Source of the DNA: Muscardinus avellanarius
Lineage: Eukaryota > Chordata > Mammalia > Rodentia > Gliridae
NCBI GenBank assembly: GCA_963383645.1
Contig: OY726559.1
Location: 123,428,721-123,492,720 of the forward strand
DNA: 64,000 bases
Reading direction: 5' to 3'
This document shows positions 10,031 to 20,988 of this stretch, one piece after another; position 1 is the stretch's first letter, and every line of letters starts with the position of its first letter. A model generated the notes under the pieces. The model made no database searches, was not told the DNA's origin, and saw only the letters and a program-made list of their open reading frames with translations. The position numbers and the translations under genes are program-made.

Positions 10031-11368
10031 AGCGTGGGGTAGAGTCTGGAGACCCTAAGGACAACCTGTTTCAAGTGAATGTCTGGCAAAGTTCAGACTG
10101 CTGTCAGTGCTTAGCTAACTTCTCAGATAAGAATTTTTGTGGATCCCGGGGCCTTAGCTCCAGGTTTGAGCAATCAAACTGACCTTTGAAAGACACAGAA
10201 GATTGATTTGCATTCCCCCCAGGCAGAGGGCAGGGCGCTGAAACCCCTATGCTCCAAGTACATCATGCACTCAAACAGGCGGGCGGAGGTAGGTCCATGC
10301 CTCTACCTCTGACCCAACTGATGCGTCTGGTTTCATATGGACAGGTGTATGAATCAGAGAATAACACAGCACCACACCTTTGGTTTACTGGTGAATCCAG
10401 CAATGCCTTGTGGAGTGTCTCTGCAGGGCCCAGCACATGGTAGGTCCTGGAGGCCCATCCACTGGAGAAGCAGGCAGCTCCCATCCGGGCGCCCCATGAG
10501 CAGCAGCCTGCGGATGCCTCACCTTCTGGTCCTGGCAGACTGTGGTGGTGCCTTTCAACTCCATCCCGAGAGCAAGCTCCATTCTTTTCACTCACCCCAG
10601 TGGAAAAATAAATATTTACTCTTTGGATTCTTGTGTCATGTAAATTATGTGGGAATTTGAGGTCTTACTTTTATAAATAGGAGTATAAATCGCCACAAAA
10701 TTAACTAAAAACTGAAGCTTGTGAAATGACAGTTGGGTTTGTTCAGGCCAGATCTCCTCCATGACCCAACTCCAAAATCGGGGGCGTGGCTTTCATGCCA
10801 GCTAACGAGGGCCCACGTGGCCTATTCGATGTCATGACGCGGGAGGTTCCTCCAGAGAGGTTTTGTGATCTACGGTGCAGAAGCACCATTGAATCTGAAT
10901 CTGATTTCTTCCCTTTGTTTATTTAATGCACACGGTGCTTGAAAATGCCCTCAATCCTTTCTTTTGTCCTACTCTTCACATTCATAAGAAAATCAGATCG
11001 TCAGGAGCCGGCACGTGCGGCCCTTCCTGCCTGAGAATTAACCTCTTGATGTGGCCTCTGAGCGGGGCTCTGTCCACGTTTTCTCAGGGACGATGCCTTA
11101 GCATTAGTGGCTTCTAGAGACCTCGTTGTGATATAAAAGCTTCAATTCTACTGGTTTCTAGGATTGTGGGGTTGACTGTGTGGATTTGGATGGAGATTAT
11201 TTCCTTCCCATCCAGTCAAGTGTCCGGGGCCTTCCAGTCAGAATTCAGTACTGGCTTCTGTTCTCTGTCAGCCCCTGTTCCTCCTGCGAGGACAGTTCAG
11301 AACACTGGTCCTGGGGTGACTCAGAGTTAGTTTCTTCCCAGCAACATCAGCCCACCCAAGAACCCGGT
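10031..11368. other. Unique intergenic sequence
   Basis: No repeat or gene recognised. Overlapping frames near 10249-10660 on both strands look like chance openness in GC-rich DNA. Confidence 0.5.
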
Positions 11369-11547
11369 CCCTAGGTATGACACACCTGTAATCCCAGTAC
11401 TTGGGAGGCTGAGACAGGAGGAGCGAGGCCAGCCTCAGCAATTTAGCAAGATCTTTGGCAACTTAGACCCTGTTTCCAAATAATAAATAAAATTGGGCTG
11501 GGAGTGAGGTAGAGTGGCCCTGGGTTCTATCAGTCCTCAGTATAACA
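11369..11547 (+). mobile_element. SINE, B1 + ID-like dimer, degraded
   Basis: Sense copy with a gtaatcccagtacttgggag head and a ccctgtttccaaataataaa linker. The ID half is shortened. Confidence 0.85.
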
Positions 11548-11814
11548 AACAAGCAATCAATCAAGCAAGCCAACGGTCCCTCTTCTCTCTGCCCAACCAA
11601 GCAGCCTGCCCTGCTCACACAGAACTTGCTTCTGCGGGGCCTTTCTTCTCACTTTTCTTTGCTGAACACGGCTGGCTCCCTGTCTTCTCTGAGCCAGTGC
11701 CGGCTGCACCACCTCCGCGATGCCTTTCCTGGGGACCTGCTGATCTGTTCACAGTCTGTTCTTTCCACCATCTGCCATTTCCTCCTACCTCTGAGCTCTA
11801 AATGAAATGCTGAT
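11548..11814. other. Unique intergenic sequence
   Basis: Nothing recognised. Confidence 0.4.
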
Positions 11815-12090
11815 CTTAGTTCATTTTGTGTTACTGTAACAAGACACCACAGACTGGGCAATTTACCGACAATGTAAGTTTGCTTGGTGCATGGTTCTGG
11901 AGACTGGGAAAACCAAGAACATGACCCTTGCGCCTGGCAAGAGCCCTTGAGCCGCAGCATCCACGGGAGAAGGCAGAAGGGCAGGAGCTTGTGGGCACTA
12001 AACCATGAATGAGGGCAGAAGGGTCCTCCTCCACCCACAGCGGCCCTGGGATTTGGGGGCATGCTCTAACCATAGCAACAGATACAGGTC
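11815..12090 (-). mobile_element. MaLR-type solo LTR (MLT1/MST-like)
   Basis: The plus strand starts like the complement of a MaLR LTR 3' end (agttcattttgtgttactgt, acagactgggcaatttaccg, gcatggttctggagactggg) and runs to catgctctaaccatagcaac. No internal retroviral sequence is present. Confidence 0.65.
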
Positions 12091-13211
12091 GGGAATGAGG
12101 TCGAAGTTTTGGCAGCACGGATCCCCACCTCTGGTTAATTCCCAGCCTCTACTTTGTCATGAAAAGTAAACTTCAGGCTCTTGTGACATCCCCCTGCAGC
12201 CCCTTCTCGGTGTCTCAGGTTGCACTCGGTGTCACCCAAAGGCTGCCACTCACTGTCGCTCTGGGTTTCACTTTGCAGCCTTTGGGGTTTTCTTAAAAAA
12301 TGCAAATCGCCCATTCCTTTACACCTGAATTCGTTTGCAACCCCTTCCTCTGAAACAATTTGGAGAGCAGCAAGTTGAGAGTCTGATGAGAAGCCAAGGG
12401 AAAGATCATTTCATAGCTCAGCCCTGACTAGAAAGCGCTAAAGACAGCTCAGAGGCCGCTCTATGGCTCCTGCGGTCTGATCCCCAGGAACCGGCAATTC
12501 TCAGAAATGTCTTTTTCTTTGAGGCCAAAAAGGACTGCGTGGTCTGCAGCTGACCAGAGCTCATCTTCCCCTGGGACGCGATTGCCTTTCTGAGCAAGGG
12601 AAGAACAATCCATGTAATCCAGAATCAGTGATCTGAGCTTAGGAGTCATGCAGCCAGCCAATGGAAACCGCAAGCCATTTGTATTGGCCTGGTGAGCTTC
12701 CCGGCTCAGCCCTGTCCTCACTGGAGACTCCAGGCAGCTGCAGTCACCCACCCGGCCTTGGCCCAGGAAGGGGAGAGTTTCTTCTGAGTCACTGTCAGCT
12801 CGCTTGCTCATCCTGGGAAACTGAGGCTGAGACACGTCTCTTCATTCCCTCTGTGGTGCCTGAATTGACGTGCGCTGTATAAAGTGACAGAGGCCCTGGG
12901 CGGGAGCTGGGAGACGGTGCTGGCCCAGGAGTTTTAATGTAGGCTCCGCCTTTCTTTGGGGATGTGATAATTTGCAAGTCAGGCCATCTTGATTTCCCAT
13001 CTTGTTCCAGAAGGGATTGGGGAGTTAGACCATGCAAGTTCTAAGTCTTTCCTTTGTTCTACAGTTTTAAAGACTTTTCTGCACGTTGCGGCTGGCTTAG
13101 GGCATAGAGCATTTCCGGCATCCCAACAGTCTCCCCGACACATCTGAAGGTATCTGAAGAGCTATCTTGTTCCTCGCCATTCTTTAACAGTATTCACGCA
13201 GTGGGGCCAGG
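12091..13211. other. Mostly unique sequence
   Basis: A short MIR-like trace (cctgggaaactgaggctgag) lies near 12811-12830. The 124-codon minus-strand frame at 12461-12835 overlaps it and has no recognisable domain. No gene supported. Confidence 0.45.
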
Positions 13212-13224
13212 TTCTCTTGGATTA

Positions 13225-13257
13225 ATGAATGAATGAATGAATGAATGAATGAATGAA
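13225..13257. repeat. (TGAA)n microsatellite
   Basis: Eight TGAA units between the left TSD and the tail of the antisense SINE that follows. Confidence 0.95.
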
Positions 13258-13341
13258 TTTTTTTGGTGGTACTGGGGTTCCTGGAAGCCCTTCTACCTCC
13301 AGGTTACACTCCCAGGCCTATTTTTAAAAATATTTTTATTT

Positions 13342-13516
13342 GGCCGGGCGTGGTGGCGCACGCTTGTAATCCCCGCGCTTGGGAGGCAGAAACAGGAGGA
13401 TCGCGCAGGTTCGAAGCCAGCCCCGCGCGCTGGCTTAGGAGACCCTGTTTCCAAATAAAAATGTAAAAATAGGTCTGGGAGTGTAGCCCGGAGGTAGAAG
13501 GGCTTCCAGTACCACT

Positions 13517-13519
<3 letters not shown>
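13342..13519 (+). mobile_element. SINE subfamily A, nested copy
   Basis: Complete sense copy, CpG-rich (GTAATCCCCGCGCTTGGGAG), inserted into the linker of the antisense SINE. An attt(t)gg-type target duplication is visible at both sides (before 13342 and at about 13582-13589). Its tail grew into a TA microsatellite. Confidence 0.95.

Positions 13520-13567
<48 letters not shown>
13520..13567. repeat. (TA)n microsatellite
   Basis: About 23 TA units in the tail of the nested SINE, followed by a T-run. Confidence 0.97.
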
Positions 13568-13581
<14 letters not shown>

Positions 13582-13705
13582 AATTTGGAAACAGGGTCTC
13601 TTAAGCCAGTGTGGCTGGCTTCAAACCTGCGTGATCCTCCTGTCTCTGCCTTCAAGTGCGGGGATTATAAGCGTGCGCCACCACGCCCGGCTCTCTTGGA
13701 TTAAT

Positions 13706-15004
13706 TTAAATCTTCTTTACAATGCCTGCCACCCAGATGGGAAGGGTATTCTAGATGAAAGGAGAATGGAGAGCTATAGGATTATAGGCAATGTGTGCTT
13801 CTAACTGGACCTTAGGCCACCCCCCCCCCAATAACCTACAGTGGACACTTTGGGGACAATTGAGGTTAGAAACAGAGTCTCCCCTTAGAATACCTTCCAC
13901 CTTCCCTAGAATACTTTCTCCCCTCCGGGCCTCTCTCTCAGTACCCCTCAGCCCACAGCCCTGTTTACACCTCTACCCCAGCGGTCCTCCCTGCCCTTTT
14001 TGGGTGTTCCTCGGTTCTCCAGAACCTCCCCTCCATATTTGCCCCATTCTGATGACAGCGTTGCTGTATTTGCGCATAAGCGTGCAGGTGCGAGCTGTTA
14101 GAGAACAGGGGTCCTGGCGTACCTGTGCTATTTCTAGGCCAACACTCACTAAATAGTTTTGCTATTGAATTTGGAAGAGGTCTTCAAATTCAAATTTGAC
14201 TGTGTTTTTTTCCTGCTGAGGCAAAGTTTCATATTTGGGGCCTCTTGCTCATTTATCAGAGGCCAGGGCAACGTGGGCAAGATCAACCTGGATCCTGACA
14301 AAGCCCAGCCTTCCCTGAGCTTAGAGCCCTGTGTTTATTTTACAACAATTAGAAGCATGCAGGCTCCTCTGCAGACAGGCTAATATATCAGGCTAACGCG
14401 TACAATGCCCTCACTCAAACACGCCTGGCGCGGGACCTTGAACACAACTTTAAGAGTCATGTTGGTAACAGGATGTTGAGAGGCATTTCTTTATTTCTTT
14501 AGAAGGTCACCAAGGCCCCAAGCTTGGGGTGAAGAGGCAGCATCACCCCCCGGGGAAGAGCCCCTGGTAACTGGGGTCAAACTGCACTGCCCTCCAGGGC
14601 TTCCCAAGGACCAGGGCCAGCCTGTCGCAGTCACCAGCTCTTCTAACCCATCCCTGTCCCAAGCAGGGGCTGGAGGCGAGAGGAGAAAGCTCCCTGCAAT
14701 CCTGACTCACCACTTCCTGGGCTGCTGGGATTCTTACTGCTCTTCCTCACTCACCTGGCCCCTAAAACAAAGTGTGAGGGGAGATCAGCACTCGGTACCA
14801 CATTGGATGTCTGCTTGGGCCACAAATTTGCCCACTGGGAATCATGTGTCATCGTCTTGAGACATTTTTGATGGTCACAACTGGAAGCCACCACAGGTAT
14901 CTAGTGGGCAGAGGTCAGTGATGTTTATCCTGGTAGGCATGTGAAAAATGACCCGGTCCCAGCGCCAACGGGACAGGAGAGACCTGTATACAATAGCGAT
15001 TGCT
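13706..15004. other. Unique intergenic sequence
   Basis: No repeat or gene recognised. Confidence 0.5.
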
Positions 15005-15020
15005 AAAAAGGGAGAGGGTG

Positions 15021-15202
15021 AACCGGGCATGGTGGCGCACGCTTGTAATCCCCGTGCTTGGGAGGCTGAGACAGGAGGATCGCGCAGGTTCGAAGCTAGC
15101 CTCAGCTGGATTAAGAGACCTTGTTTCCAAATAAAAAATATAAAATAGATCTGGGGGTGTAGCCTGGAGGCAGAAGGCCCCTGAGTTCCATCCCCAGTAC
15201 CA

Positions 15203-15237
<35 letters not shown>

Positions 15238-15252
15238 ATGAATAAAAAAAAT
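15021..15252 (+). mobile_element. SINE, young, with (AAAT)n tail
   Basis: Sense copy 15021-15201 plus an AAAT-repeat tail 15202-15252. Perfect 16-bp TSD at 15005-15020 and 15253-15268. It has a shortened ctcagctggattaagagacc middle, so it is subfamily A-like. Confidence 0.96.
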
Positions 15253-15268
15253 AAAAAGGGAGAGGGTG

Positions 15269-15637
15269 TTCTTTGCTCTTCCTGGGAACACACTCCCCGT
15301 TGCATCGTACCCTTGTTCTAGCCTGTGCTTTTCTGTGTCCTGCAAAATGCTCAGGCTCTGAGCCACCCCCTAGGCACTCATAGGATCCCACGCATCTCTG
15401 CTTATGTGACTAGCCCTACACCAGGGCGTCTCAAACTTTAAGGAGTAGATGGGTCACCTGAGGACCTAAATATGGACTAAATGATTAAAATATGGAATGT
15501 GAGTCAGTTAGATTGGGTAGACTACTTCTGTGAGTCTCAGACCAGTTTTAGAGGCAAAGCTCTGGTATGTGACCTTACCCAATAATGCTGTAAGGACTTC
15601 TAAAGAGGGGGTACCAGTTTACATGATCACCCATCAC
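15269..15637. other. Unique sequence with a possible MER5-like trace
   Basis: 15420-15560 (cgtctcaaactttaaggagt, gggtcacctgaggacc) weakly resembles a hAT MER5-type fossil. The rest is unassigned. Confidence 0.3.
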
Positions 15638-15681
15638 ACACATTCATACACACACACGCGTGTGCGCGCGCGTGTGTGTAT
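15638..15681. repeat. Alternating purine-pyrimidine (CA/CG/TG) tract
   Basis: Strict alternation with a self-complementary core around cgcgtgtgcgcgcgcgtg. It forms the tail region of the antisense SINE that follows and is a strong Z-DNA candidate. Confidence 0.9.
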
Positions 15682-15876
15682 GGTGCCAGGGATTGAATCC
15701 AAAGGCACTCTACCTCCAAGCTACACCCCAGCCCTATTTTAAGTTTTATTTGGAAACAGTCTCACTAAGTTGCTGAGAGCTTCCTTAAATTGCTGAGGCT
15801 GGCTGTAAACCTGCGCAATCTTCCTGTCTCAGCATCCCAAATTCTGGGATTACAAGGGAGTGCCACCACACCCGGC
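15682..15876 (-). mobile_element. SINE, B1 + ID-like dimer
   Basis: Antisense copy, gggattgaatccaaaggcac to gggagtgccaccacacccgg. Confidence 0.93.
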
Positions 15877-15906
15877 TTGTGTGTATCTTTTTAAAATGTC
15901 CTTCTT

Positions 15907-16102
15907 AGCCGGGTGTGGTGGTGCACGCTTATAACCCTAGTACTTGGGAGGCTGAAACAGGAGGATCGCACAGGTTTGAAGCCAGCCTCAGCAACTTAGT
16001 GAGACCCTGTTTCCAAATAAAATATACATTAGGTTTGGGAGTGTAGCCCAGAGGTAGAAGGCCCCTGGGTTTCATCCCTAGTACCACAAAAAATAAATAA
16101 GT
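15907..16102 (+). mobile_element. SINE, B1 + ID-like dimer
   Basis: Sense copy with a 14-bp TSD differing at one base (15893-15906 and 16103-16116). The A-rich tail ends aaaaataaataagt. Confidence 0.95.
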
Positions 16103-16259
16103 AAAAAGTCCTTCTTTGCCAGGTATGGTGGCATATACCAGTAATCCTAGTACTCAGGAGGCTGAGACAGGAGGATCGCAGGTTCAAGACCAGCCTCAGC
16201 AAATTAGTGAGACTCTCAGCAACCTAGAGAGACACTGTTTTAAAACAAAACAAAAAAAT

Positions 16260-16461
16260 AGCCAGGTGCGGTGGTAGAAACTTTAATCTTAGTACTTGGG
16301 AGGCTGAGACAGAAAGATTGCATACACAGGAGGACTGCAGGTTCTCAGCCATCCTCAGCTACTTAGTGAGGCCCTCCACAACTTAGACCCTGTTTTAAAA
16401 TTAGGGGTTGGGGGTGTAGCTCGGAGGTAGAATGCTCCTGGGTTCAATCCCCAGTACCATA
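16260..16461 (+). mobile_element. SINE nested in SINE
   Basis: Complete sense copy (agccaggtgcggtggtagaa to caatccccagtaccat) with a CA-repeat tail, sitting inside the 16117-16551 element. Confidence 0.9.
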
Positions 16462-16490
16462 GACACACACACACACACACACACACACAC
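16462..16490. repeat. (CA)n microsatellite
   Basis: Tail of the nested SINE. Confidence 0.95.
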
Positions 16491-16769
16491 CCCAAATTTA
16501 AAAAGGGCTGAAGGCATATCTCAGAGGTAGCATGACTCTGGGTTCCAAGAAACCAAAACAGAACAAATTCTTTAAACCAAATAAAGTTGATAGTGTATAA
16601 TTAATAGTATTGTACCAAGATTAAGCTCTTAAAATGTTCAATTGTGTCATGCTTCCAAAAGTTGCTACCTTTAAAAGAAGTTGCATGCCGAATGCAAAGG
16701 AACTCTTGGCATCCTTGTCACCACTCCTCATAAAATAAAGAAAATAAAATAAAGAAAAAAAGCCCGAGC

Positions 16770-16985
16770 CTATCCTAAGGTTATATCTGCTTTTCACATT
16801 TGAGTCCTTGGTTCATGCTGAGCTGATTTTGGGTGTGATGTGAGGCGCGGCTTTGATCCATGCCCTATGAATGGTCTGCTGTCCTATGGGTATCTGTTGT
16901 GTGGTGTCTTTTCCCCCTGCTCTGCAACGCCATCTTTGTCATGTATCAAATACACAATGAAAAGTGATTCTTTACAGACCTGTAA
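16770..16985 (-). mobile_element. Ancient L1 ORF2 fragment
   Basis: The plus strand reads as a diverged complement of L1 ORF2 (tttgagtccttggttcatgc, gtgtgatgtgaggcgcggct, ctttgtcatgtatcaaatac). Many substitutions; boundaries approximate. Confidence 0.5.
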
Positions 16986-17124
16986 GCCGTAAAGAAAGCA
17001 GAGACCGACTTTGGTGGAGCGTGTCCTAGGAAGGTTGACCATAATGTCTACATTCAAGCGCCCTCTGTCACCTTCTGTCTTTGGAATCGCCAACTGTTTA
17101 TGTTGGGAAGGAACCCAGGTATGA

Positions 17125-17245
17125 AGTTTTCTAATCTCCTCAGTTTATGGTCGAGAAAACTTGAGTCCAGCAGTGCGTCCAAGGTGACGAGCCTGGCTGA
17201 TGAGAGTAAACCCAATGCCCAACTCCTGCTTCTACACCCAGATTT
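17125..17245 (-). mobile_element. MIR-like fragment
   Basis: Complement of a MIR-type core (ctcctcagtttatggtcgag, gtccaaggtgacgagcctgg). Diverged and partial. Confidence 0.4.
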
Positions 17246-17539
17246 CTCTTCCCTCCTATGTTTCCCCTTCAAACCCACGCTTCACTCCTTCCCAGCCACT
17301 CAGTCTAGACACGTCGGGTGTCCTGACTGCTCTCTGCTCACCTCTTTGAGTTTTCTTTCAGGACCACATTTTGGTAACTGCTCCTGAATATTTTTTCAGA
17401 TATATTCTTTCTCATTCATTCCCACATTCACAGCACTATTTCGATGCCCGGCTCAGTGATTGGTGGGATTACAGTAAGATCGCTGTATTGGCCATCTTCT
17501 TTCCAGAAATTCCCTCTCATAATTCACTCATTGCTTTCA

Positions 17540-17787
17540 TAATTTTTTTTTTTTTTGGTACTAGAGGTTGAACTCAGAGGCATTCTACCTCCAAGCTTCA
17601 CCCCCAGCCCTATTTTCTTTTCTATTTTTAAACAGGGTCTTAGTAAGTTGTTGAGATTGATAATAATTGAGAACTTACTGTTCTCAGTAAGTTGCTCACT
17701 GACCTGCTGAGGCTGGCCTTAAACCTGAGATCTTGTCTCAGCCTCCCCAAATACTGGGATTATAGGCATGGGCCATCATGGCTGGCT
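17540..17787 (-). mobile_element. SINE with an internal expansion
   Basis: Antisense copy with ggttgaactcagaggcattc to a gcatgggccatcatggctgg head. It is about 40 bp longer than its relatives because of extra taagttg/gagaactt sequence at about 17650-17695. Tcataattttt repeats at both sides (from about 17536 and 17788) look like a TSD. Confidence 0.88.
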
Positions 17788-17864
17788 CATAATTTTTATT
17801 TCAAATGCACATACCTGGTTGTATCATCTTGCCAAGGGATGGAGTTACAACTTCTAACATCGTC

Positions 17865-18275
17865 TTCAATTTGCCTTCTCTGATTCATTTCTTACCACCT
17901 TTCTCCTCCCCATCCAGGTACCAGGACTGTGTTCACAGTGAACTTTGAGCCTTGCCTTCTGATGCTTAGCACACACTCTGTCTGCCTGGGCCACTCCCTT
18001 TCTCTGCCTGCTGCAATTGCATCTACCCTTCAACACTCAGCCAAACTACCTTCTCCTTCACGGCAAAGCCTTCGATGTCCCAGCTGCAACTAGTCACTCT
18101 CCTTGAATTTTCTATGATCCTGTGATCCTGCGTTTTGGCAATGGGCTTCTCTGTTTCTGGATTCCTTACTGGTCTGTGAACCCCTTCAGCTATACAACCA
18201 TATTTTATTATCTTTCTTCCGTGAGTCCATAGTAGACTCACAATATATTGTTATTGATTGATTCAATACATACAC
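17865..18275 (-). mobile_element. L2-like LINE fragment
   Basis: Complement of an L2 3' region: tctgcctgggccactccctt, then caacactcagccaaactacc, then ttactggtctgtgaacccct. Strongly diverged. Confidence 0.55.
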
Positions 18276-19950
18276 AAGACAAACAGGAAATGTTTGACAT
18301 AATTAATTTCTCGATATAACGACATCCTTATGCTGTTATCACTTACATGTAAGTCAGGACTCTTGGGGTGGCAAATGGAGAAACTCTACTTGAATCAGTT
18401 CATGCTGTCTGCTGTGGGAAGTGCAGGGCCAGGGCTTTCAAAGATGGAAGGGTAGCTCTGAACATACTGGGAACTTGACAATACCCTTCCCCTAAGTTTG
18501 TTAGAGGACAGGAGACAGAAAATGGCTGTTTTGTCCAGTAACAAGAAAAGAGCAGTGTTTGCACACTCCGTTGAAATATACTTGACTTAGAGAATGAGTC
18601 TCCCCTTGCGAAGTTATTCTGTTCTTTGGCGATGTCCTCGTGTTTGACAAGTACCAGGGACTTTAATTGAAAATTACTTCAGGAATCTTGCCAGACATTA
18701 CAAATTGAAAATATGAGAACCCTTCTCCTGGGTCGGGAGTATAACAAGCCCCATGTCAAATGTCATTACCCCACATGTGTGCTAGGACTATGCAGGTGGG
18801 AAGCTAAGTGTTGATTGCATATTTTAGCCCAAGAATAATTTCCTGAATGGCAATTTGTTCCTTTATTTGATGAAACTGAGGTTTTCAACAGCAGTAAAAT
18901 GCAATCTTTCCAGAGCATATTTCCGTTGGTTATGAAGATTGATTATGCTGCTTAGTGAGAGATTCATTATTTGGTTATTTAGACCATAATTTATTAAAAA
19001 AAAAAAAGCTAATGATTCCCAGTTAGAAAAGTCTGTCTGCTGAACAGTGGTATTTTTGCTCAGTATTGCTTCTAATTGATAGCTCTGGGTGGAAGGAGTG
19101 GAGTGAGACAGGAGCCCAAGCCTGTCCAAGCTGGGTCCATGGCACCTTCCTGGACCTGATCTCTGTGTATCCCAGAACCGCATCTCCCTCTCCCTCTCCA
19201 GTCTGCGGGGATTGGAACTTTGTGCAATTGAGGAAGGGTGCAGGGCAGGGGAAAGCCATGGCCAGGGGCAAGATGAGGCTGGAGAAGATTCAGCACAGAA
19301 GAAAGGCCCAAGGCAAGTCCAAGGCCAAGGGCAGGGAGGAAGACCCACAGGGCAGGAGCCAAGGGAATGGGGTATAAGCAGCCCTCAGGGTGGGGAGGGG
19401 GAGGCTGGGGAGCACCGGGTCCCCTGCTGTCTGCAGCCAAAATCAGCACCTGGCCTGTTTCTGTGCCCTCCCCGAGGTCAGCTCTGTCCCCACACACACC
19501 CTGAATATACCTCCAGTCCTGTAACCCTAAAGATGTTTCTTCAGGAAAGCGAACAAACCCACCTGTGTCCAGCTTTGAGGATCAAAATAAAAACAGGGCG
19601 TCTGGTGGGGCTTAGGAAAGGGCAGGAATGGAGAAGAGCGGGTTCTAAGTGCCTGCTGCCTTCTGGGCCTGGATGCCTGCCCTCTGTGGTCACATCTGTC
19701 CTAACCCCATGGAGGGCCGCAGGGTCTCCCTGCAAAAGGGCCTTGTTCCCAATCAGCCTCAGCAGGAGGGGGCACAATGGCGGGAATGAAGTGGTAGCAG
19801 GAAATTGTGTTTCATGATAGAACCCAGTCCTGGCTCCTAGAAAATTCACAAGAGAAATCCCAGCGCAGGGGCTGAGAGGACGGGGCCAGCGGGGCGGGAC
19901 CTGGCCTAACGATCTCTTTTAAACCTTGTGAGGCCAGACAGGCAGGTTTA
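18276..19950. other. Unique intergenic sequence
   Basis: No repeat recognised. 19070-19820 is GC-rich with overlapping open frames on both strands (up to 201 codons). None has a known domain, and mutual openness on both strands argues for base composition rather than coding. Confidence 0.5.
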
Positions 19951-19954
19951 GTTG

Positions 19955-20090
19955 TTTTTTTTTTTTTTTTTTTTTTTTAACTGTTCCTCATTTCCTTTCT
20001 CTGTCCTACAGATGAGGAAGCCAAGGCTGTAGACAGCTGAGCTTGTCCAAGGCCTTGCTCTGGGGATGATCGCTCCGCTTGGCTCTAAAC
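19955..20090 (-). mobile_element. Poly-T run and MIR-like fragment
   Basis: A 24-base T-run (19955-19978), then a complement of a MIR core (ctacagatgaggaagccaag, gcttgtccaaggccttgctc). Confidence 0.5.
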
Positions 20091-20762
20091 CTCCCAGTCT
20101 CTTCTTCCACCTCGCTGTCCTCTGTCTGACTGGACCGCTGGAGCCAGGGCCCAAACAATTTAGTGCACATGTGAAGACATTCAAATCCGACTAGAGGGCC
20201 ACTTAGCAGCCCTTCCACCCACTGCTTGGCTTTGCTCAGTGGCCTCCCAGAGCTTCAGGTAAAAGGAGCACAGGAGTACCTTGGAGATGGAGTCTCTGGA
20301 GTTGGGAACCCAGCATTGCGGCCTGTCTCATGGAAGGGCGCCTCGGACCCTGCCGGGATCCAGGAATCTGGTACTGTTTGAGGAGGGATGCCTTTCTTTC
20401 CAGGCTGCAGGGGAACAAATAACTTCATTGCTGCAGCCAGGGAGGGGGAGTGGCCCATGCAGTGGAGCCCTGCCAAGGACAGCCCCCCCATTTGAACTTC
20501 AAAGGAATCAAAGTAGGAGAAGTGCAGTCTCTGGAGGAATAGAACATCCTTTATTGTTGCTTTGAGATGGTCCCAACCAACTTTCCACAAAGTCCTGCTT
20601 TGCATTCCTTCAGCATTCTTACACCTCCTTATTACCGTGTCTCTAGGGAAACCCCAACCTCTCCACATCCAGGGAGCTCATCACCAGAGATTCCAAAGAC
20701 ATGATTGCCAAGTCCACTCAAACGGTTCTTGTGAAAAAGTCACTTTCTAAAAGTCTTGTCCT
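20091..20762. other. Unique intergenic sequence
   Basis: Nothing recognised. Confidence 0.5.
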
Positions 20763-20988
20763 AGCCAGGGTTGGTGGCGCATGCTTGTAATCCCCGCGTT
20801 TGGGAGGCTGCGACAGGAGGATCTCACAGGTTCAAAGCCAGCCTCAACAACTTAGTGAGACCCTGTTTCCAAATAAAATATAAAGTAGATCTGAGAGTAT
20901 ACCCGGAGGTAGAAAGCCCCTGGATTTCACCCCCAGTACCACCAAAATAATAATAATAATAATCATCATCATCATCATCATCATCATC
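20763..20988 (+). mobile_element. SINE with (AAT)n(ATC)n tail
   Basis: Sense copy 20763-20944. The tail changes from AAT repeats (20946-20962) to ATC repeats (to 20988), a compound microsatellite born from the tail. Confidence 0.94.

Larger units (their letters stand above)
13258..13691 (-). mobile_element. SINE subfamily A, interrupted by a second SINE
   Basis: Outer antisense copy: ID half at 13258-13341, B1 half from about 13582 to 13691. It is flanked by a 14-bp TSD, tctcttggattaat at 13213-13226 and 13692-13705. The split lies in its A-rich linker, where a sense copy inserted. Confidence 0.93.
16117..16551 (+). mobile_element. Older SINE interrupted by another SINE
   Basis: Outer sense copy: B1 half at 16117-16259, ID half resumes at about 16500-16551 (aaaagggctgaaggcatatc). 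The insertion at 16260 lies in the A-rich linker. Confidence 0.88.

Noticed and set aside
12461..12835. 124-codon minus-strand frame with an ordinary amino-acid mix
   Set aside because: Its start lies in a MIR-like trace, there is no recognisable domain and no splice or promoter context. Chance openness is more likely.
14875..15391. Minus-strand frames of about 160 codons
   Set aside because: They cross an antisense-read SINE and its AAAT tail (Leu/Ile/Phe/Tyr repeats). Same for similar frames at 3286-3843, 29190-29795 and 43167-43480.
16393..16456. tRNA-like promoter words (gtagctcggaggtagaatgc, ggttcaatcc)
   Set aside because: They are the A- and B-box-like parts of the ID half of SINEs, without a foldable anticodon arm. 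Not tRNA genes.
19072..19817. Overlapping frames of 141 and 201 codons, including a short peptide start reading MARGKMRLEKI that faintly recalls a MADS-box start
   Set aside because: Resemblance ends after about ten residues, no further MADS-domain residues follow, the frames overlap on both strands in GC-rich DNA, and the longer one lacks an early ATG.
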